The position numbers and the translations under genes were made by a program. From the NCBI GenBank assembly GCA_016870515.1, contig VGBL01000013.1:1-48160 (forward strand): a stretch of DNA of 48,160 nucleotides. Reading direction: 5' to 3'. The notes beneath the pieces were generated by a model that was given only the letters and a program-made list of their open reading frames with translations, was not told where the DNA came from and did no database searches. Source of the DNA: Actinomycetota bacterium (GTDB lineage: Bacteria > Actinomycetota > Actinomycetes > S36-B12). Positions 28,272-36,300 of the stretch are shown piece by piece. Every line of letters begins with the position of its first letter. Within the stretch, counting starts at the first letter, position 1.

Positions 28272-29081
28272 ATGACAGATCCGAGCGATGACCCGCAGGA
28301 AGCCGCGCTCGCGGCCGCGGCCGCCATTGCCAAGCGCACCGCAGTCCCGGCTCACGACGTTGCGGTCATCCTCGGCTCGGGCTGGGGCTTGGCCGCTGAC
28401 CTCCTCGGCACAACGGTCGCGGAGTTCCCGGCCACCGACATCCCCGGATTCGCAGAGCAATCGGCGGTGGGCCACTCGGGGCGAATTCGCAGCGTCGACG
28501 CCGATGGCCGCCCCGTTCTCGTCTTCCTTGGCCGCACGCACCTCTACGAGGGCCAGGGAATCGATGCCGTCGTGCATGCCGTGCGCACAGCGGCCGCAGC
28601 AGGGTGCCGCACCCTCGTCCTGACCAACGGTTGCGGCGGCCTGGATCCGTCGTGGAGCCCGGGCACCCCGGTCCTCATCCGTGATCACCTCAACCTCTTT
28701 GGGGTCACGCCCCTGCGTGGGGCGACCTTCGTCGACATGACCGACCTGTATTCCGCACGCCTGCGCGCGATCGTCAAGGCGATCGACCCGTCGCTGGACG
28801 AGGGTGTTTACGCGCAGTTCCTCGGCCCGCAGTTTGAAACGCCCGCCGAGATCCACATGGTGCGCGCCCTGGGTGGCACCCTCGTCGGCATGTCGACGGT
28901 GCAGGAAGCCATCGCCGCGCGCGAGGCAGGCATGGAGATCCTCGGCATCTCCCTTGTCACCAACCTGGCAGCCGGCATGACGGGCGAACCCCTGAGTCAC
29001 GAAGAGGTCATCGTGGCGGGCAATTCCGCCGCCGAGCGCATGGGCGCCCTACTGGGCGAGTTCCTGCGACGTCTGCCCTGA
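28272..29081 (+). CDS. Purine-nucleoside phosphorylase (trimeric type)
   Basis: 269 aa. Cleaves inosine, guanosine and deoxy forms with phosphate to give the base and (deoxy)ribose-1-phosphate. Phosphate loop VAVILGSGWGLAADLL, sugar/phosphate site GRTHLYEG, TLVLTNGCGGLDPSWSPGTPVLIRDHLNLFG, and the base-binding MSTVQEAIAARE and LVTNLAAGM with the Asn that selects 6-oxopurines. Residues are intact, length normal. It is the first gene of a tight unit: GNAT starts 1 base after its stop. The mycobacterial equivalent is called deoD (Rv3307). Confidence 0.94.
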   Translation: MTDPSDDPQEAALAAAAAIAKRTAVPAHDVAVILGSGWGLAADLLGTTVAEFPATDIPGFAEQSAVGHSGRIRSVDADGRPVLVFLGRTHLYEGQGIDAVVHAVRTAAAAGCRTLVLTNGCGGLDPSWSPGTPVLIRDHLNLFGVTPLRGATFVDMTDLYSARLRAIVKAIDPSLDEGVYAQFLGPQFETPAEIHMVRALGGTLVGMSTVQEAIAAREAGMEILGISLVTNLAAGMTGEPLSHEEVIVAGNSAAERMGALLGEFLRRLP

Positions 29082-29082
29082 G

Positions 29083-29574
29083 ATGCATCTCGTCGGGAGC
29101 ATCCACGGCAAGCGCCTCGAGGTGCGCGACCTCTCCCCCGACGATGCGCGGCCCGACGAGTCATCCGAATGGGACGCGTGGGACGACGACTGGCTTCCTG
29201 ACGAGGAGCAGCCCCACCAGCATCGCGCTGCCGTGATCCTCGACGGCGACATTGTCGGCACCATGTCGTGGCATGCCGTGCTCTACGGTCCGACGCGCGG
29301 CTCTCGAGCGTGGAGCATGGGCATCGGCCTTGCTCCCGAATGCCGAGGGAAAGGCATCGGGTCGGAGGCACAGCGCATGCTCAGCGAACACCTGCTCCAG
29401 ACGGCCCACCGGGTCGAGGCATCGACAGATGTCGACAACATCGCCGAGCAGCGCTCGCTGGAGAGGGCCGGATTCCAGCGAGAAGGAGTCCTTCGCGGAG
29501 CCCAGCGTCGTGCTGACGGCGCCAACCACGACCTGGTCATGTACTCGCGCACCCCGGATACGCTGACTGGGTGA
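29083..29574 (+). CDS. GNAT family N-acetyltransferase
   Basis: 163 aa. Acetyl-CoA-dependent transferase fold: SMGIGLAPECRGKGIGSEAQRML carries the Q/RxxGxG/A pyrophosphate loop, followed by VEASTDVDNIAEQRSLERAGF and a closing strand. The N-terminus is unusually acidic (DESSEWDAWDDDWLPDEE). Substrate unknown. It starts 1 base after the phosphorylase stop and overlaps the next start by 4 bases (GTGA), so it is co-translated with nucleoside and aldehyde-dehydrogenase-like genes. Confidence 0.88.
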   Translation: MHLVGSIHGKRLEVRDLSPDDARPDESSEWDAWDDDWLPDEEQPHQHRAAVILDGDIVGTMSWHAVLYGPTRGSRAWSMGIGLAPECRGKGIGSEAQRMLSEHLLQTAHRVEASTDVDNIAEQRSLERAGFQREGVLRGAQRRADGANHDLVMYSRTPDTLTG

Positions 29575-31007
29575 TCGCCGCGCTTCATCCCCAGTCACGG
29601 GCAGACGTCGACATCGCCCCGCACTACGGCCTCTTCATCGATGGAGACTTCGTCGATCCCATCGACGGCGCGTCGTTCAAGACGATCAATCCAGCCACCG
29701 AGGAGGTGCTCGCCAGCATCAGCGAGGCCGGCGCGGCGGACGTCGATCGAGCCGTAAGGGCAGCTCGCAGCGCCTACAAGGCGACATGGTCGCGCATGCC
29801 GGGCGCCGAGCGCGCCAAGTACCTCTACCGGCTCGCCCGGATCATCCAGGAGCGTTCACGCGAACTAGCCGTGCTGGAGACTCTCGATCACGGAAAGCCG
29901 ATCAGGGGATCGCTCGATGCCGACGTGCCCCTGGCGGCCGCGCACTTCTTCTACAACGCAGGCTGGGCCGACAAGCTCGAGCATGCGGGCTTCGGAGCTA
30001 AGCCGCGTCCCTGCGCAGTAGCGGCTGTGATCATCCCCTGGAACTCTCCGCTGCTGGCGCTCGCTGGCAAGATTGCGCCCGCGCTGGCGACGGGCAACAC
30101 GGTCGTGCTGAAGCCTGCCGAGACCACGCCGCTCACAGCATTGGCCTTCGCAGACATCTGCCAACAGGCCGAACTCCCCCCGGGAGTCGTCAACATCGTC
30201 ACTGGAGGCGAGCAGACCGGCCGCCTCCTGGTCGAGCACCCCGACATCGACACGATTGCGTTCACCGGGTCGACGCAGATGGGCGAGTCCATTCAGCGCG
30301 CAATCGGGGGCACTCGCAAAGGGCTCACCCTCCAACTCGCTGGCACGGTAGCCAACATCGTCTTCGACGACGCACCCATCGACGAAGCGGTCGAAGCAAT
30401 CGTCGGCGGCCTCCTCGTCAACACTGGTCCCGTTCCGTTCGCTGACTTGCGCCTCGTGCTTCAGGACTCCATTCACGATGACGTGCTCGAACGGCTCAAG
30501 GATCGACTCCAGACGCTGCACCTCGGCGATCCACTCGACAAGAGCACCGATATCGGAGCCATCAATTCCGCCGAACTTCATGCCAGGATCGACGAGTTCG
30601 TACGCTCAGGTGACACCGAGGATGCCGAGCGCTGGTCAGCGCCGTGCAGCATCCCCGATCGCGGCTGGTGGTATCCGCCCACGATCTTCACGGGCGTTGC
30701 CCAGGCCCACCGAATCGCTCGCGAGGAGATCTTCGGGCCCTTTCTGTCCATACTGACGTTCCACGCGCCCAACGAAGCTGTCGAGATAGCCAACGACAGT
30801 CCCTACGGCCTTGCGGCGGGGGTATGGACGCGGGAGGGAGCGCGCGCCCTGTGGACGGCGTCACGATTACGAGCGGGCACCGTGTGGGCCAACACCTTCA
30901 ACGTGGTCGATCCGGCCTCCCCCGTCGGCGGCTTCAAGGAGTCCGGGTTCGGTCGTGAGGGTGGACGCCAGGGCCTGGCGGCCTTCCTGAGGACGGACGT
31001 GATCTGA
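29571..31007 (+). CDS. Aldehyde dehydrogenase fold protein, catalytic Glu and Cys lost
   Basis: 478 aa, full-length ALDH fold with cofactor-binding residues kept: IIPWNSPLL (Asn158), VVLKPAE (Lys181), FTGSTQMG, and EEIFGPFL late in the protein. The general base and nucleophile are missing. The usual LELGGK motif reads LQLAGT (Gln255), and the usual GQ/HVCCAG loop reads GPVPFADLRL (Pro289, Phe290 where Cys should be). The frame is unbroken and neighbours are conserved, so this looks like a maintained pseudoenzyme rather than decay. Overlaps the GNAT stop by 4 bases; the next gene starts in its stop codon. Confidence 0.88.
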   Translation: MIAALHPQSRADVDIAPHYGLFIDGDFVDPIDGASFKTINPATEEVLASISEAGAADVDRAVRAARSAYKATWSRMPGAERAKYLYRLARIIQERSRELAVLETLDHGKPIRGSLDADVPLAAAHFFYNAGWADKLEHAGFGAKPRPCAVAAVIIPWNSPLLALAGKIAPALATGNTVVLKPAETTPLTALAFADICQQAELPPGVVNIVTGGEQTGRLLVEHPDIDTIAFTGSTQMGESIQRAIGGTRKGLTLQLAGTVANIVFDDAPIDEAVEAIVGGLLVNTGPVPFADLRLVLQDSIHDDVLERLKDRLQTLHLGDPLDKSTDIGAINSAELHARIDEFVRSGDTEDAERWSAPCSIPDRGWWYPPTIFTGVAQAHRIAREEIFGPFLSILTFHAPNEAVEIANDSPYGLAAGVWTREGARALWTASRLRAGTVWANTFNVVDPASPVGGFKESGFGREGGRQGLAAFLRTDVI

Positions 31008-31876
31008 TGAATGGCCGCACTGATGTCCGCAAGACCTACAAGCTGTATATCGACGGAGCATTTCCCCGCGGTGAGAGCGGCCGCACCTACGCGATCACCG
31101 ATGCCAAGGGCCGCTTTATCGCCAACGCCTCCCTGGCCTCTCGCAAGGATGTCCGCAATGCCGTCTCCGCAGCCTGCGCCGCCCAGCCAGAATGGTGGCA
31201 GTCCACCGCTGTTGATCGCGGCCGGGTGCTGTTCAGCATCTCCGACCTGCTCGAGCAACGTCGAGCCTCGTTCGAGGACGAACTCGGCAAGGCCGAGGGG
31301 CTTCCTGGGCGAAAGGCCGCATCGGCCGTGGATGCGGCGATCGATCGCTGGGTCTGGTACGCCGGCTGGTCCGACAAAATCGCCCAGGTGCTCGGCTCGA
31401 TCAATCCGGTCGCCGGTCCCTACCTCAACGTCTCGCTCCCGGAGCCCGTGGGCGTGGTCGCCGCGATCGCGCCGCAGCGGTCATCGCTCCTCGGCCTCGT
31501 GAGCGTCGTCGCGCCGATCATCGTGGGCGGCAACGCCTGCGTCGTCGTCGCCTCGCAGGATCGACCGCTTCCGGCCATCGCACTGGCGGAGGTCCTGGCC
31601 ACCTCGGACCTGCCCGGTGGCGTCGTCAATATCCTGACGGGGCGCCCGACCGAGATCGGCCCGTGGCTCGCCTCTCATCTCGACGTGCAGGGCCTCGACC
31701 TCACCGGAGTCGACGACGATGCCTTGGCGACCGAGATGCAGGTGTCCGCCGCCGTCAACGTCAAGCGCGTCTTGAATCCGCCGAAGCGAGAGCCCGATTG
31801 GACGGAGGATCCCGGACTCGGACGCATCAGGCACTTTGTCGACACCACGACGGTCTGGTACCCGACCGGTGCCTGA
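31007..31876 (+). CDS. Truncated aldehyde dehydrogenase-like protein (no catalytic domain)
   Basis: 289 aa matching only the N-terminal, NAD-binding half of aldehyde dehydrogenases: KLYIDGAFPRGESGRTYAI, ALASRKDV-type linker, WVWYAGWSDKIAQVLG, EPVGVVAAIAPQRSSLLGLV, SDLPGGVVNILTG. The expected PWN is PQR (159) and the cofactor Lys of VLKPSE is absent (VVVASQ). After about residue 245 the sequence departs from the fold and ends VDTTTVWYPTGA, with no cysteine-bearing domain. Its ATG overlaps the previous stop (TGATG), so the two ALDH-like proteins are co-translated and may form a hetero-oligomer. Convergent with the small membrane protein gene. Confidence 0.82.
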   Translation: MNGRTDVRKTYKLYIDGAFPRGESGRTYAITDAKGRFIANASLASRKDVRNAVSAACAAQPEWWQSTAVDRGRVLFSISDLLEQRRASFEDELGKAEGLPGRKAASAVDAAIDRWVWYAGWSDKIAQVLGSINPVAGPYLNVSLPEPVGVVAAIAPQRSSLLGLVSVVAPIIVGGNACVVVASQDRPLPAIALAEVLATSDLPGGVVNILTGRPTEIGPWLASHLDVQGLDLTGVDDDALATEMQVSAAVNVKRVLNPPKREPDWTEDPGLGRIRHFVDTTTVWYPTGA

Positions 31877-31924
31877 CCGATCGGGGGTCGGAGAGGAGAC
31901 CACCTGGCGCCTGCACCTGCCCGA

Positions 31925-32206
31925 CTAGTGGTCCTGCTTGCGCTTGCGGATGCGAAGCACGATGACGGTGCCCACCGCCGCTAACGCGACAACGCCGAGC
32001 ACGATGCCCACTCGGGGAGCCCATCTCTTGGACTCCTCGAGAGCTTCGGTCGCCTGCAGGATGATGTCGTCAGCCTTGCCCAACACGTCGTCGGCAACCG
32101 AGAGCACAGAATCCGCCTGATCGATAACGCCGCGTACGCGGCCCAGACCCTCGCGCAGGTCCTCGACGCGCAGCGAGGTGATGCTCAATTCCTCCATGAG
32201 GCTCAT
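31925..32206 (-). CDS. Small C-terminally anchored membrane protein
   Basis: 93 aa, not recognised. Residues 1-62 form one long amphipathic helix with heptad-like Leu/Val/Ile spacing (LREGLGRVRGVIDQADSVLS, LGKADDIILQATEALEESK), likely a coiled coil. A single membrane helix (VGIVLGVVALAAVGTVIVL) and a basic cytoplasmic tail (RIRKRKQDH) follow. It lies 16 bases downstream of add on the same strand, so probably co-transcribed. Confidence 0.7.
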   Translation of the reverse strand: MSLMEELSITSLRVEDLREGLGRVRGVIDQADSVLSVADDVLGKADDIILQATEALEESKRWAPRVGIVLGVVALAAVGTVIVLRIRKRKQDH

Positions 32207-32222
32207 GCTCGCTCTCCCGTGT

Positions 32223-33299
32223 TTAGGCGGCGTGTGCCGCGTAGGCCGGTTTGATGACCCCGTCGATCAGGGCCAGACGTTCATCGAAGGGGATGAATGC
32301 ACTCTTCATTGCATTGACGGTGAGCCAACGCAGGTCATTGATCCCCCAGCCAAAGGCGTCGCACACCTGCATCATCTCGCGAGTCATGGTCGTATCGCTG
32401 ACCAGTCGATTGTCTGTGTTGAGCGTCACCCGGAAGCGCAGGTCGGACAGGAGTCCGATCGGATGCTCCGCGATGCTGGCCGCGGCTCCCGTCATGACAT
32501 TGGACGTCGGGCACATCTCAAGGGGAATTCGCCTATCGCGCACATAGGCGGCCAGTGGACCGAGGGCGACGGTGCCATCGGGACGCCGCTCGATGTCATC
32601 CACTATGCGGACGCCGTGCCCGAGTCGGTCGGCGCCACACCACTGGATGGCCTCCCAGATGCTCGGCAGCCCGAAGGCCTCGCCGGCGTGGATGGTGAAG
32701 TGGGCATTCTCTCGACGCAGGAACTCGAAGGCATCCAGGTGGCGGGTCGGTGGGAACCCTGCTTCACGGCCCGCGATGTCGAAGCCGACGACTCCCCTGT
32801 CGCGATACTCGACGACGAGGTCGGCGATCTGTCGGCCCTGGGCTGATGTGCGCATGGCGGTGAGGAGCGTGCCCACGCGAATCCGACCGCCGGAGGCCAC
32901 CTCGCCATCGCGGAATCCGGCCAAGACGGCATCGACCACCTCCTCGCGCGTCAGCCCACGCTCAGTGTGGAGTTCGGGCGCGAACCGCACCTCGGCATAG
33001 ACCACGCCGTCGGTCGCAAGATCCTGCGCGCACTCCGAGGCGACTCGGGCCAGCGCATCCGTCGTCTGCATGACGCCCACCGTGTGACGGAAAGGCTCGA
33101 GGTAGCGCTCTAGGGAGCCGGAATTGCCAGCGTCGCGGAACCACTGGGCAAGCTCGCGGGGTTCCTCGGCCGGCAGATCGGCGTATCCGGTCTCGGCCGC
33201 GAGTTCGGCCACCGTCTCGGGCCGCAAGCCGCCATCAAGATGGTCATGCAGCAGCACCTTGGGAAGGTCCCGGATCGTGGACTCGTCCAGGGACGCCAT
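32223..33299 (-). CDS. add: Adenosine deaminase
   Basis: 358 aa zinc enzyme converting adenosine and deoxyadenosine to inosine forms, which the phosphorylase 3 kb away can then cleave. Zinc and catalytic motifs are complete: LLHDHLDGG (His18, His20), TIHAGEAFG with the catalytic Glu, [10 protein letters not shown], and [16 protein letters not shown] holding the metal Asp pair position (Asp-Asn variant common in actinomycetes). ATG 33299 is leaderless after TAGATT; that hexamer contains the stop codon of the upstream glutamate dehydrogenase gene. Confidence 0.95.
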   Translation of the reverse strand: MASLDESTIRDLPKVLLHDHLDGGLRPETVAELAAETGYADLPAEEPRELAQWFRDAGNSGSLERYLEPFRHTVGVMQTTDALARVASECAQDLATDGVVYAEVRFAPELHTERGLTREEVVDAVLAGFRDGEVASGGRIRVGTLLTAMRTSAQGRQIADLVVEYRDRGVVGFDIAGREAGFPPTRHLDAFEFLRRENAHFTIHAGEAFGLPSIWEAIQWCGADRLGHGVRIVDDIERRPDGTVALGPLAAYVRDRRIPLEMCPTSNVMTGAAASIAEHPIGLLSDLRFRVTLNTDNRLVSDTTMTREMMQVCDAFGWGINDLRWLTVNAMKSAFIPFDERLALIDGVIKPAYAAHAA

Positions 33300-33305
33300 G
33301 ACAAG

Positions 33306-33311
33306 AATCTA
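33306..33311 (-). promoter_or_regulatory. Leaderless -10 of add, overlapping the gdh stop codon
   Basis: TAGATT on the minus strand (33311-33306), six bases before ATG 33299. Its first three bases are the TAG stop of the glutamate dehydrogenase gene, so add can be transcribed on its own although it follows gdh by 9 bases. Confidence 0.55.
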
Positions 33312-36300
33312 CTCGGAGCCCGCCTGACCCTGGGCGACGAGGTTGCGAAGCACGCGCAGCGCCACGGAGATGGTGGCCAGGTCGCCGGTCTCTTGCGCCG
33401 CGATCTGATCGAGCGTGGACTGGGCACGTGCAAGACCCTGGCTGTATCGCGACTCCCACGTGGATATGCGCTCCATAGGATCAGCGCTGCTCGGCGTCGC
33501 TTCGACGATGCTTCGCGTCATTCCGGCGAGTGCGGCATAAAGGTCGGTGCGCAGGGCCTGTCGGGCCAGTGCCGTCCATCTGTCGCCTCGGGGCAGCGCG
33601 GTGATTCGCCGCAGCAGTTGGTCGACGTCATAGCGCTCGGAGATCGCGAAATACAGGGGCATGATGGCCTCTGCCGGCTGGCCCGTCCTATCCGAGATTT
33701 GGATCACGTCGAGGAGCGCAAACACCTCCAGCATGGCCGCGGCCTGGAGTGCGAGATCCGCTGGAGCCCCGAGGGCACCCAGATCCCTGGCGACGCCATC
33801 CATGCGTTCGCGCTCTATTCCAACGAGTGCGTCGGGCACCAGCGGGGCGAGCTTCTGAACGGTCGGACGGAAGCGATCCACCTCCTGGCTGACATCGATG
33901 CCGGCGCCCCTTGTCTGCAGGAACCACCTCATTGCACGATCGAGCAGACGACGTGACTGGAGATAGAGCGCATCCTGCCCCGACGTAGGGACACGGTTAT
34001 CGAGGGCTTCAACGCGCTCCCAGAAGTCCGGCAGGTCGAAGATCGCCGTCACGGCAGCGGCAGCGCGTACTGCTTCGAGAGGGGTGGTGCCGGTCTCCTC
34101 GCAGGCGCGGAAGACGACGGAGATGCCACCTGAGTTGATCATCTGGTTGACCACGGCTGTCGTGACGATCGCCTCGCGCAGCGGATGGTGATCGATGCGG
34201 TCGGCGAACCTCTCTCTCAGGGCACGCGGGAAGTAGTCGATCAATTGACGGGCGAACCACGGGTCGTCTGCCAGCCCAGCTCCCGTGAGGTCGCCGGTCA
34301 GCGCGATCTTGGAATGGGCGGCCAGCACCGCGAGTTCGGGCGAGGTGAGGCCCTGGCCGGCTGCGGCGCGGGTCACGAGCTCCTCGTCATCGGGCAGGTA
34401 CTCCAGGGCGCGGTTGAGCACGCCTCGCGCCTCGAGATCCTCGATGAGTCGCTGGTGCACGGAGATGAGGGCAGGAGCGCCCGCTCGGGCGTTGCCGAGT
34501 AGGACGTTTTGGTCATAGTTGTCGCGTAGGACCAGGTTGGCGACCTCATCGGTCATGGATGCGAGCAACTGGTCGCGGTCGCCCTCGGAAAGGCCACCCT
34601 CTCGCACAGCACTGTCGAGCAGGATCTTGATGTTCACCTCATGGTCAGAGGTGTCGACCCCCGCTGAGTTGTCGATCGCGTCGGTGTTGAGTCGCACGCC
34701 GTGGCGAGCCGCCTCGACTCGACCCAACTGCGTAAGGCCGAGATTGCCGCCTTCGCCCACCACGCGGCATCTAAGGGAGTGGCCATCGACGCGCACGGCA
34801 TCGTTGGCCTTGTCTCCGACGGAGGCGTTGGTCTCGATCTGCGCCTTGACGTAGGTGCCGATGCCGCCATTCCACAGGAGATCGGCAGGCGAGATGAGAA
34901 TGCGGTTGATGAGGTCGGCCGGCGTCATGGAGTCCACGTCGTCCGAGATGTCGAGGGCAGCGCGGACCTGCGGGGTGATCGGAATGGACTTGGCCGACCT
35001 GGGGTAGACACCGCCACCGGCGGAGATGAGCGAGGGGTCGTAGTCCTCCCAGGAGGACCGCGGAAGATCGAAGAGCCGGCGTCGCTCGCGGAACGACGCC
35101 GCGGTGTCCGGATCGGGATCCAAGAAGATGTGACGGTGGTCGAAGGCCGCCAGCAATCGGATGTGCTCCGACAGCAGCATGCCGTTGCCGAAGACATCGC
35201 CGCTCATGTCGCCGATGCCTACAACGCTGAAGTCGTCATGCTGGGTGTCGACCCCAAGCTCGCGGAAGTGTCGCTGCACCGACAGCCAGACGCCGCGCGC
35301 GGTAATGCCCATGGCCTTGTGGTCATAGCCCGCGGAGCCACCCGAGGCAAAAGCATCGCCGAGCCAGAAGGAGTACTCGGCTGCCACTGAATTGGCGAGA
35401 TCGGAGAGGGTCGCCGTCCCCTTGTCGGCCGCGACCACGAGGTAGGGATCGTCGCCATCGTGGCGAACGACATCACGCGGGGCAATGATCTGTCCGTCGA
35501 CGCGATTGTCAGTGATGTCGAGCAGTCCGCGAATGAAGGTGGCGTAGGCACCGCGGCCCTCTGCTAGCCAGGCATCACGATCGGTCGCAGGGCCTGGGAG
35601 GACCTTCGGGACGAAGCCCCCCTTTGCCCCGACCGGAACGATGACGGCGTTCTTCACCTCCTGCGCCTTGACCAGCCCGAGCACCTCGGTGCGGAAGTCC
35701 GCTCGGCGATCGCTCCATCTCAGGCCGCCGCGCGCGACGTTGCCGAAACGCAGGTGCACGCCCTCCACGCGCGGTGAGTAGACCCAGATCTCGGCGTAGG
35801 GCCTTGGCAGCGGCAGTTCGGGGATGTCTCGCGCACTGACCTTGAAGGAAAGGCGATCGAGGTGCCGGCCGGCCTCGTCTCGCCGATAGGCGCTGGTGCG
35901 AAGCGTGGCACGCATAGCACCGAAGATCGATCGCAACACCCGGTCTTGGTCGAGGCTCGACACGGCATCGAGCGACTGCAGGATGCGCGCGGCAATCTCC
36001 TCTTGGGCACTGCGGCGACCCTCCTCGCACGACGGGTCGAAACGGGCTTCGAAGAAGTCGATGAGGAGCCGAGCAAGGCCCTGGTGGGCGTTCAGGGCGC
36101 TCTCGACGAACTCCTGACTGAGGCTGTTGCCCGACTGCTGCAGGTAGCGCACATAGGCGCGGAGGATGACGACCTGCCGCCAGTCGAGCCCTGCTGTCAC
36201 GACCAGGGCGTTGAGCGCATCCGACTCGCAACGGCCATCCCACAGGGCGAGGAACGTATCCTCGAAGAGCTCGCGCAGCCGCTCGTGATCGTCGATGGCG

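Noticed and set aside
30340-30450. Sequencing error as the cause of the missing ALDH catalytic residues
   Set aside because: The two altered motifs are 30 residues apart, the frame is continuous and surrounding family residues are preserved, so base-calling error is unlikely.
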